From Pirellulaceae bacterium (lineage in GTDB: Bacteria; Planctomycetota; Planctomycetia; Pirellulales; Pirellulaceae): DNA of 32,281 nt. The stretch covers positions 1-32,281 of the forward strand of contig JABDKS010000430.1 in the NCBI GenBank assembly GCA_013002105.1, written 5' to 3'. How positions within the stretch are numbered: position 1 is the first letter of the stretch; every line of letters starts with the position of its first letter. Of this stretch, positions 1-6,795 are shown piece by piece. The position numbers and the translations under genes were made by a program. The notes beneath the pieces are model-generated. The model was given only the letters and a program-made list of their open reading frames with translations. It made no database searches and was not told the DNA's origin.

Positions 1-3
1 GGC

Positions 4-777
4 TTAGGCCACTGGTAACGCACAGCGGTGCCAACGCAGGGTCAGTAACAAGGCAAAAGCGGTTCCGATGACGATCGAACTCCATTGATAAAACGTCAGA
101 CCACCAGCCCAATCTAGTTCAGGACGCCAATATTCGCTGACGAAACGATAGGCAGCGTAACTGACCAGGTAGGTGGGCATCCAGTTCCCACGCCAGCGAC
201 TTGATGCGTGGCGTTGCGACGCGTCGGTGCGAAATGTTTCGCAACGAGTCGCGTCGGCACGGATCGCTGTCCAAGTGATCAGTGCAAAAGACAGATGGAA
301 AACGATTTCGTAGATTTGAGTGGGATGTCGTAACATCGCGCCACCATCGGGTGCGGTAACAAATGCGATCCCCCAGTTTTGATCGGTCTCAATGCCGTAA
401 CAGCATCCGAACAACAAGCACCCGATGCGTCCAATCGCGATCGCGACGGCAACTGGAATTACGAATGAATCACCGGTGGAGGTTCTGACCAACAATGCCC
501 ACTTTGCAAGTTCGACACCCAGGTAACCCCCGGCGAGTCCCCACAGGATCGTTTTGCCGTCGCTGAGCCACGCGCCGACGAGCCCACTGGTAGGGTCGGC
601 CCCCAAAATGAAAGGAATTTTTGCGGCAAACGTCGCCCCCACCAACCCGCCGATCACGATACCCCACTTTTGAATCCCTTCGATCGGCAACGTCTGCTGA
701 CGACGGCGCAACAGCCATCCGGCGACGATCGTCGCGATCAACATGCACGCGGTGTAGGCGATTCGTGATCCGAACAT
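4..777 (-). CDS. Lgt-like integral membrane protein (prolipoprotein diacylglyceryl transferase family)
   Basis: A 257-residue multi-spanning membrane protein of the Lgt fold. Canonical Lgt moves diacylglycerol from phosphatidylglycerol to the lipobox cysteine of prolipoproteins. Family landmarks are GRIGCLLFGCCYG (116-128), HPTQIYE (151-157) and YRFVSEYWR (210-218). Aligned by spacing to E. coli Lgt, R143, G154, R239 and E243 are kept as R117, G128, R211 and E215. N146 and E151, however, become C120 and C125, and the HGG histidine becomes A82. It is therefore an Lgt paralogue that may not do the standard reaction. It starts 21 bases after the Tes-like radical SAM gene on the same strand, which suggests co-transcription and linked function. 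Family membership is fairly sure; the substrate is unknown. Confidence 0.85.
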   Translation of the reverse strand: MFGSRIAYTACMLIATIVAGWLLRRRQQTLPIEGIQKWGIVIGGLVGATFAAKIPFILGADPTSGLVGAWLSDGKTILWGLAGGYLGVELAKWALLVRTSTGDSFVIPVAVAIAIGRIGCLLFGCCYGIETDQNWGIAFVTAPDGGAMLRHPTQIYEIVFHLSFALITWTAIRADATRCETFRTDASQRHASSRWRGNWMPTYLVSYAAYRFVSEYWRPELDWAGGLTFYQWSSIVIGTAFALLLTLRWHRCALPVA

Positions 778-798
778 GGTGCTATTTTTTGCAACCCA

Positions 799-2304
799 TC
801 ACGGTTGGATTTCCGGCAGCGGCAGCAGTCCTGGTCGATACAACGTGTTGTAGGCGCAGAACGGGACCATGTGGCCACTGGGCAATACGTGATGCGTACA
901 ACACTTCATCAACTGTCGAACGTCAAAGTTGTACGCGTCCAAAAAGCTGGTGATGGTGACGCGCATCAGGTCATTCGCGGTCGCCTGCCCCGACAACACA
1001 CGAGCAAAAAACCGATTGAGTGCCGGGTCCATTGGTGCGTCGGCTGACAGGTCGGTGTCACGGTCGCGAGAATCCTGGCCGCCGATTTCGATGACGTCAC
1101 TACATCCACAATCGCTGCCGCAATGCGACATTCGATCCAAAAACAATTGCACCAGTTGTTGTGAACGGTCCGGCGTAAAACTGATTCCGCCCGCGATCAA
1201 ATCCAAATTCTCCGCTACGGGCGCGGCGCGATTGAGTGGTACGAGTTTTGTTTCGTCACGGGCCGCGAGCAAAATCTGGTGACAATTGGGATGAGCGCAT
1301 GGCAGGGGTGAAAAATCATCGATTGCAATCGCGCCGTCGCTGGCTGCGGCAAGTCCGGCGATGACATCGGGAAACGTGATTCGGTCTTCCAGATCAGCCG
1401 GCAATAAATGGCGCCCGCTATAGGTCGCCGGCTGCAAGCTCAAGCCGGTTACATTGGGACGACTCAGCGCCTCGGACCACAAGTCGCGATAGAAATTGGC
1501 GTCCAACGGCGCGGCCAGTGTCGACACGAGCGTCACGTTTAATTCGGCATCTGTCAGTCGATCCAGCGCGCGACGTTTGATGTCGACCAAATCCTCGCCG
1601 CGAATTCGCATCACGTCATCGCGATTGGCTCCGTCCCACTGAAAATAAATTTCGACTCGGTCACGATTCTTCGCCAACCGTTCGACCAACTCGGCGTCTT
1701 TGGCCAAGCGAATACCGTTGGTGTTGATCATCACGTAATCGATGGGGCGAGCCAACGCCTCATCGACAATCTGTTCGAATTGCGGATGGATCGTCGGTTC
1801 GCCACCGGACAACTGACAAACCTCTGCGCGACCTTCGCATTCGATTAGTCGATCCAGCGATGCGATCACATCCTCCAGCGGATGATCTTTGCCGTGCGGT
1901 CCGCTGGAGGCAAAGCACATTGGGCAACTCAAGTTGCATCGATCGGTTAACTCGACCAATCCGACGCAAGTGTGTTGCTCGTGTTCTTCGCAAAGCCCGC
2001 AGTCATGCGGGCATCCTTTTGATGATTTTGTTGAACGTGCCAGCGGCAACACGGATGCGGTGTGTCCCTCGTCTCGATCCCACCAGCTACTATCGCTGCA
2101 AACAAAATCTTCGCGCACGCCATGTTCCGGGCACCGCTTGCGAAAATAGACTCGTTTACCACGTGTGATGATCTTGGCCGGTACAACGCCCATGCACTCG
2201 GGACACAGCGAGTCGGTCGTGCCGATCATCACATGGTCGGCGCGGGGGCGCGGATCGATGGCGGCGATTGCGGATTTCGGCAATGCTGTTTTAGGATGAT
2301 TCAT
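799..2304 (-). CDS. Radical SAM enzyme, tetraether-synthase (Tes/MJ0619)-like
   Basis: A 501-residue radical SAM protein. The core SAM-cluster motif is CNLSCPMC (C123, C127, C130), followed by SGGEP at 166-170. The cysteine layout outside the core is distinctive: an N-terminal CPEC (34-37) with CPEHG (58-62), then CPHDCGLC (98-105) just before the core, CAHPNC (336-341), CGSDCGC (395-401), and a tail with CCTHH (468-472) and PFCAYN (481-486). As I recall it, this layout is that of archaeal Tes (MJ0619), which joins lipid tails by radical chemistry at unactivated carbons, and of its bacterial homologues. The Lgt-like membrane gene follows after 21 bases, and two small membrane-protein genes precede it. 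Lipid-tail chemistry is an inference. The fallback call is a generic multi-cluster radical SAM protein. Confidence 0.85.
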   Translation of the reverse strand: MNHPKTALPKSAIAAIDPRPRADHVMIGTTDSLCPECMGVVPAKIITRGKRVYFRKRCPEHGVREDFVCSDSSWWDRDEGHTASVLPLARSTKSSKGCPHDCGLCEEHEQHTCVGLVELTDRCNLSCPMCFASSGPHGKDHPLEDVIASLDRLIECEGRAEVCQLSGGEPTIHPQFEQIVDEALARPIDYVMINTNGIRLAKDAELVERLAKNRDRVEIYFQWDGANRDDVMRIRGEDLVDIKRRALDRLTDAELNVTLVSTLAAPLDANFYRDLWSEALSRPNVTGLSLQPATYSGRHLLPADLEDRITFPDVIAGLAAASDGAIAIDDFSPLPCAHPNCHQILLAARDETKLVPLNRAAPVAENLDLIAGGISFTPDRSQQLVQLFLDRMSHCGSDCGCSDVIEIGGQDSRDRDTDLSADAPMDPALNRFFARVLSGQATANDLMRVTITSFLDAYNFDVRQLMKCCTHHVLPSGHMVPFCAYNTLYRPGLLPLPEIQP

Positions 2305-2373
2305 GTCGCCATCGCAACGAAGGATGTATTAGCGGGAGGGAATGCGAGGTGATTCATTTGCGGTCGGAACTTG

Positions 2374-2874
2374 TCAGTGCAACTGAGCTTTTGACTTGCG
2401 TCTTTGCATGATCCGCCGAATCACACTACTGACGACTAACAAGACGGCCGCGAAACTGACGACCGACGCGATCGATGCTTGGGTGTTGTTGACGTTGTAG
2501 TTGCCACCGGCAAGCGTCATCGCCGTGATGCTGCAAGTGGGGACATACAACAGGTATCCCACGGGCAACGCACAGATGGCATACAGAAAACGAGTTTGCG
2601 TTGTCAGCGGCACGCCGTGAACCATCATCATGACCGACATCAATGCGGCAAACCAAAACAACCCGATCAACACGAACGGGTTGATAATTTCGGCAAGCCA
2701 TCCAGACCCGACGAACAACGCGGCCACGGTCAGGCCTCCACTGATCATGCCGATTGCGGCGATCGCCAGCCAACCGCCACGATAACCCACGCGGCCGACA
2801 TCGAATTGCTTGTCGACGTCCAGTTCGGCGACGCCCGTCGATTCAGCAGGAGGCTTGTAAGGATTCTCGGTCAT
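2374..2874 (-). CDS. Small membrane protein with N-terminal NPYKPP motif
   Basis: A 166-residue protein of unknown function. The start MTENPYKPP is chosen because its ATG overlaps the stop of the upstream gene as ATGA, the usual sign of translational coupling; a start 36 bases further upstream is also open. After a soluble, acidic N-terminus of about 35 residues come about four hydrophobic segments, and the tail is basic (RRIMQRRKSK), probably cytoplasmic. It is a paralogue of the gene directly upstream: same N-terminal motif, same layout, a matching YVPxC motif (here YVPTC) before the third loop, and a similar end. Short NPYxPP membrane proteins recur in planctomycetes; I know of no assigned role. 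It lies 69 bases upstream of the Tes-like gene. Confidence 0.75.
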   Translation of the reverse strand: MTENPYKPPAESTGVAELDVDKQFDVGRVGYRGGWLAIAAIGMISGGLTVAALFVGSGWLAEIINPFVLIGLFWFAALMSVMMMVHGVPLTTQTRFLYAICALPVGYLLYVPTCSITAMTLAGGNYNVNNTQASIASVVSFAAVLLVVSSVIRRIMQRRKSKAQLH

Positions 2875-3377
2875 GGTTGTGCCAGGCGTTTGCGTTCTTT
2901 TCCTTGACAAATACGTCGCACGATCGTAGCGATCGTCAGCAACAATGCGACAAAGCAGGCAACGGATACCAAAACAGTCGACGCGCTGCCGCCCCGCGCG
3001 ACTCCAATTTCTTCAGAAATGAAACTACTGTACGTGCACACTGGAACGTAAATCGCGCACGCCATTGGCCCCAACAAAAAACCGGTCAGTAGCCTCCAGG
3101 CGGCATGTAGTTGAGTGCCACGGAGCAAAAACATCATTGTGACAGCACAGATGACCCAAAGGGCAGCGGTTGCGGCGATCACCCAATTCAGTGTTCCCAA
3201 TGAGTCCAATAGGAAAAGCGCGAAAGCGACCGCCACGCCTGCCGCGTTACCCAAGATTACCAATCCCCATCGTCCTCCGGCATAGCGAACGTTGACAGTG
3301 TCAGCCTGAGCGCCGGCAAGCGAATCCTCGACGTTTCCGGCCGATGATTCGGTGGGAGGCTGGTAAGGATTGGTCAT
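2871..3377 (-). CDS. Small membrane protein with N-terminal NPYQPP motif
   Basis: A 168-residue protein of unknown function, paralogous to the next gene downstream. I chose the start MTNPYQPP because AGAGGA lies 8 bases upstream of it and because it matches the paralogue's start; an in-frame ATG 30 bases earlier is possible. A polar stretch of about 35 residues precedes roughly four transmembrane segments, with YVPVC in the same place as YVPTC in the paralogue, and a basic tail (RRICQGKERKR). Its stop overlaps the start of the downstream paralogue. The PQQ-propeller gene ends 35 bases upstream, so the three genes probably share a transcript. Confidence 0.75.
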   Translation of the reverse strand: MTNPYQPPTESSAGNVEDSLAGAQADTVNVRYAGGRWGLVILGNAAGVAVAFALFLLDSLGTLNWVIAATAALWVICAVTMMFLLRGTQLHAAWRLLTGFLLGPMACAIYVPVCTYSSFISEEIGVARGGSASTVLVSVACFVALLLTIATIVRRICQGKERKRLAQP

Positions 3378-3385
3378 GTCATGAG

Positions 3386-3391
3386 TCCTCT
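3386..3391 (-). promoter_or_regulatory. Ribosome binding site AGAGGA
   Basis: AGAGGA on the minus strand lies 8 bases before the ATG at 3377. It decides for that start over the ATG at 3407, which lies upstream of it. Confidence 0.55.
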
Positions 3392-3412
3392 GCGCGTCGT
3401 TTTGCAAAGCGA

Positions 3413-4681
3413 CTATTTCTCTTCGATCGCGATCAAATATTCTTGTCGTTCTTTTCCGCTTCCCACCGCGGTCCGCAGATAGATCCGATTGTCCACTGCA
3501 ACGGGAGTCGCAAAAATCGAGTCCCCGGTTTTATTCTCCGCCAATGGCTCAAAGCGGTCTGGGGAAGCACGAAAGACGTAAACGGTGCCCTTTTCGGACG
3601 CGACATAAATTCGTTGTCCCACCAGCAACGGTGATGAACTGATTCGGCCGCTGAATAAGCGGCGTTTCCACATCTCTTTGCCATCAGCGGTTCGCCAACA
3701 GTAGGCAACGCCATTATCCGCGATTGCGAACACGTAATTGTCGATCGCCAGCAACGACTGTTCGTAACACATCACGCCGTTTTCCCAGACGAGTCGTTGT
3801 GACCCGTCAGCGGTGACGCACCACGTTCCGGCGCGGGGGTTTCCGCCACTGACCATCGCCCGTCGTCCGTCCCAGACCATCGTGCCGCAGATCGCTTCGG
3901 TGCTCGCGTCTACCTGCCAGAGTTCTTTGCCGGTTGTCGGTGCGTACCCGACGATCATGTCGGCACCGGCAAGTAAAATCTGACGTTGTCCCGCGATGTC
4001 AGCCACGATCGGCGAAGCAAAATTCAAGTTGCGCGGACGCTCGACTTTCCAAACTTGGTCACCCGATCGGGAATTGAGCGCGTACAGACCGCTGTCGGGC
4101 CCGTCGTACTCCGCAGCGATAATCACCAAGCCGTCTTCGATGATCGGGCTGGCACCGTATCCAAATTCAAAAATGGACGGCTTGAAGGCACAGACTCGCT
4201 TGCTCCACTCTTGGCGGCCTGAGGTTGTCATCGCGGTCAGCCATAACGCGTCGTCAGTGTGAAACAAGGCAAAGATTCGTTCGCCGTCAAATGCCAACGA
4301 TGGCGAAGCGTGAGAATTGTTGGGGTGGATTTGTTTGGGAAGCGTATTGCGATGGATCACCCACTGATCGACGATCAGTCCGGTCGCCCCTTCCACCTTG
4401 ACGACTGCCTGCGTGCCCGCTTCGGGGTCAGACGTCGTCATAAAAATCCCTTCGTCGATCACAATCGGTGTCGAATGTCCACGACCGGGCAATTTGATTT
4501 TCCAATGAATGTTGCTGCTGGATGCAAGATCCCAACGGAGCGGAACGGCTGTGTTTTCGCTGGCGTGGTTGTCTCCGCTGGGCCCGCGCCATTGCGGCCA
4601 CTCGTCACCGCAGGCGGTGGTCGTCGTGACAAACGGTGTGGCGAGGAACAGGAGGATCACCCATGCGATGGTTCGCGTCAT
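3413..4681 (-). CDS. Secreted PQQ-like beta-propeller protein
   Basis: A 422-residue protein from the chosen start MTRTIAWVILLF. An N-terminal signal peptide (hydrophobic stretch, then TTTTACGDEW) leads into WPQWRGPSGDN, the entry motif of planctomycete BamB-like propellers. Repeated blade motifs follow, such as LYALNSRSGDQVWKV, YAPTTGKELWQVD, YCWRTADGKEMWKR and VYVFRASPDRFEPL. An upstream in-frame start at 4768 would bury the signal peptide and is rejected. These proteins fold as seven- or eight-bladed propellers in the periplasm or at the surface. Many lack bound PQQ and seem to be scaffolds, so enzyme activity should not be assumed. It is the probable first gene of the operon leading to the Tes-like and Lgt-like genes, and diverges from the oxidoreductase at 4900. 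Confidence 0.85.
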   Translation of the reverse strand: MTRTIAWVILLFLATPFVTTTTACGDEWPQWRGPSGDNHASENTAVPLRWDLASSSNIHWKIKLPGRGHSTPIVIDEGIFMTTSDPEAGTQAVVKVEGATGLIVDQWVIHRNTLPKQIHPNNSHASPSLAFDGERIFALFHTDDALWLTAMTTSGRQEWSKRVCAFKPSIFEFGYGASPIIEDGLVIIAAEYDGPDSGLYALNSRSGDQVWKVERPRNLNFASPIVADIAGQRQILLAGADMIVGYAPTTGKELWQVDASTEAICGTMVWDGRRAMVSGGNPRAGTWCVTADGSQRLVWENGVMCYEQSLLAIDNYVFAIADNGVAYCWRTADGKEMWKRRLFSGRISSSPLLVGQRIYVASEKGTVYVFRASPDRFEPLAENKTGDSIFATPVAVDNRIYLRTAVGSGKERQEYLIAIEEK

Positions 4682-4899
4682 ATCTGATTCCGGATATTTC
4701 GGGGGCACGTCAACCCGCAAGTATTCGTCGCTTGCAAAAAACCGCCCACCTGATTTGTACGAGCCCAAAGTCTACCCCGGTTGTGCGCAATTTGTTAAGG
4801 ATCCTGCCGCCATGCTCGCATCACCGGCTATCTTGATCCGCGCGAAGTCGCCATCATAACGGGCAGTTTGAATCAGAATCGGTTGCTGGGAGAAAACGG

Positions 4900-5910
4900 A
4901 TGCGGGCGGGAATTGTCGGTGTGGGATTCATGTCGTGGATTCACTATTTGGCTTATCAACGCAGCGACCATGCTGACTTGGTTGGCTTTTGCAGTCGCGA
5001 TTCAGCAAAACGTTCCGGCGATTGGCGCGAGATCAAAGGTAATTTTGGACCGCCTGGCGAGCAGATTGATGTGTCTGGGATGAATGTTTGCCAGTCGCTC
5101 GAAACGCTGCTCCAAGACGATTCGATCGATTTGATTGACATTTGTTTGCCGCCGCATCTGCATCCCGATGCCATCGAAAAGTGTTTGGCGGCGGGTAAGA
5201 AGGTGCTGTGCGAAAAACCCCTGGCATTGGATGCCGCGACGTCGCGACGTTTGGCCGATCAAGCGGAACCGGGCCAGTTGATGGTCGCGCACATCTTGCC
5301 GTTTATGCCAGAGTTTCGACTGTTGGTCGACGCAGCCAACGACGGTCGCTGGGGAAAACCGGTAGCAGGGCGATTCAAACGAACGATCAGTCCGCCCGAT
5401 TGGATACCCGATTTTTATGACCGTGCTCGCGTGGGTGGCCCGCTGGTCGATTTGCATGTCCACGATGCGCACTTAATTCGGTTGTTGTTCGGAATGCCGA
5501 CTGCCGCGCACACGGTCAGTCGCAAAAAGAATGGCGTCGCGATGTTTTACGAAAGCGTGTTCGATTTTTCGACGCCCGATCTAGCCGTGTCGGCGGGCGG
5601 CGGTGTCATCGATTCCCCGGCACGCGGATTCACGCACGGTTACGAAGTCAGTTTTGAACGGGCAACCGTGCAATTCGAATTTGCCGCCTACGCCGATGGA
5701 TCGACGAACCTGATCCCGCTGACAGTGATGGAGATCGACGGCAAGGTGCAGCGTCCCGAGTTGGGCGATGGCGATCCGATAAGCGCCTTCACGGCCGAGA
5801 TCGATGCGACGGCAAAATGTGTCGACACAGGTGAAGTGTCGCCGATCTTGGACGCGAGCACGGCAGCCGACGCGTTACAGATTTGTGAAATGCAGCAACC
5901 AGGGGCATAA
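4900..5910 (+). CDS. Gfo/Idh/MocA family oxidoreductase
   Basis: A 336-residue NAD(P)-dependent oxidoreductase. The Rossmann domain begins at once with GIVGVGFMS (residues 4-12), where serine replaces the last glycine of the usual GxGxxG. The family signature CEKPLALD follows near residue 100, and GGPLVDLHVHDAHLIR near 180-195 is the conserved substrate-site helix containing the catalytic histidine or aspartate. The C-terminal domain is the usual alpha/beta sheet. Members oxidise or reduce sugars, inositols and similar polyols; the substrate cannot be told from sequence. GGGAGA stands 8 bases before the ATG and supports the start. It appears to be monocistronic, 117 bases before the next gene. 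Confidence 0.9.
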   Translation: MRAGIVGVGFMSWIHYLAYQRSDHADLVGFCSRDSAKRSGDWREIKGNFGPPGEQIDVSGMNVCQSLETLLQDDSIDLIDICLPPHLHPDAIEKCLAAGKKVLCEKPLALDAATSRRLADQAEPGQLMVAHILPFMPEFRLLVDAANDGRWGKPVAGRFKRTISPPDWIPDFYDRARVGGPLVDLHVHDAHLIRLLFGMPTAAHTVSRKKNGVAMFYESVFDFSTPDLAVSAGGGVIDSPARGFTHGYEVSFERATVQFEFAAYADGSTNLIPLTVMEIDGKVQRPELGDGDPISAFTAEIDATAKCVDTGEVSPILDASTAADALQICEMQQPGA

Positions 5911-6027
5911 CGAATTGTCGATTGCGGTGGTCCGAAGAAATCCGTCGTGCTTTGTTGCGAATGTTAACTTCGTCTGCGTTCTATACAAGGCAGCGGCCCC
6001 ACGTCCTTTTCATCGTCGGAGATTCAG

Positions 6028-6645
6028 ATGGGTTTACTCAATGATGTTTTTGGCCCGTCCAAAGACGAAATCTGGTCTCAGCTCGCCGCCGAAGTTCGAG
6101 GCCAACACACACCAGATGGAACGATGAAAAGCGGAGGGATCCGTTGCCGGCATCGGCAATGGGAACTTGTCTTGGATACCTGTGTCGTCAGTACAGGAAA
6201 GCGGACCACGCAATACACTCGAATGCGGGCGCCGTTTATCAACAAGGATGGCTTGTACCTGAAACTCTATCGCAAGGATTTTTTGACCGGCATCCGTAGT
6301 TTTTTTGGGATGCACGATATCGAGATCGGTGATTCGTATTTCGACGAACAGTTCATCATCAAAGGGAACGATGCGGTGAAGATCCGCCAATTGTTAGCAG
6401 ATCCCAAGTTAAAACAACTGATTGACCAGCAGCCACGGATTTCGTTGGAAATCAAAGACGACGAAGGCTTGTTTGGTGCGGCCTTTCCCGAAGGCGTCGA
6501 TGAGGTCGTTTTTCTGGCCATCGGCGTGATGAAGGATCTGGATCACTTGATGAGTCTGTTTCAACTCTTCGCCGTCTTGCTTGAGCGATTGGTCCGCATC
6601 GATTCGGCTTACGAAGACGATCCAGGCGTGCATCTGAGCTACTGA
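6028..6645 (+). CDS. Conserved-looking soluble protein of unknown function
   Basis: A 205-residue protein that I do not recognise with certainty. GGAG 7 bases before the ATG supports the start. It has no signal peptide and no clear membrane segment, and is probably cytosolic or peripheral (starts MGLLNDVFGP). A central part with YTRMRAPF, LYRKDF and then DSYFDEQFIIKGNDAVKIR looks like the DUF3137-type pattern, in which a lipid- or membrane-associated protein carries an FDxxFxIxGND element; this resemblance is weak. The C-terminus is an amphipathic helix with several leucines. Its neighbours give no clear clue. Confidence 0.75.
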   Translation: MGLLNDVFGPSKDEIWSQLAAEVRGQHTPDGTMKSGGIRCRHRQWELVLDTCVVSTGKRTTQYTRMRAPFINKDGLYLKLYRKDFLTGIRSFFGMHDIEIGDSYFDEQFIIKGNDAVKIRQLLADPKLKQLIDQQPRISLEIKDDEGLFGAAFPEGVDEVVFLAIGVMKDLDHLMSLFQLFAVLLERLVRIDSAYEDDPGVHLSY

Positions 6646-6795
6646 CAATTGAGTCGGATGTCTGTCAGCCGGCGGTGAATGCGTAGTTCGACAGTGCCTC
6701 GAAGTCGCGGGTTACATTCTTTCTGAAGCGAAACGACAGTTTGCTGTCGCATCAGGGTGTAATATTCAGGGAACAATTACTTGGGAACTGAATCA

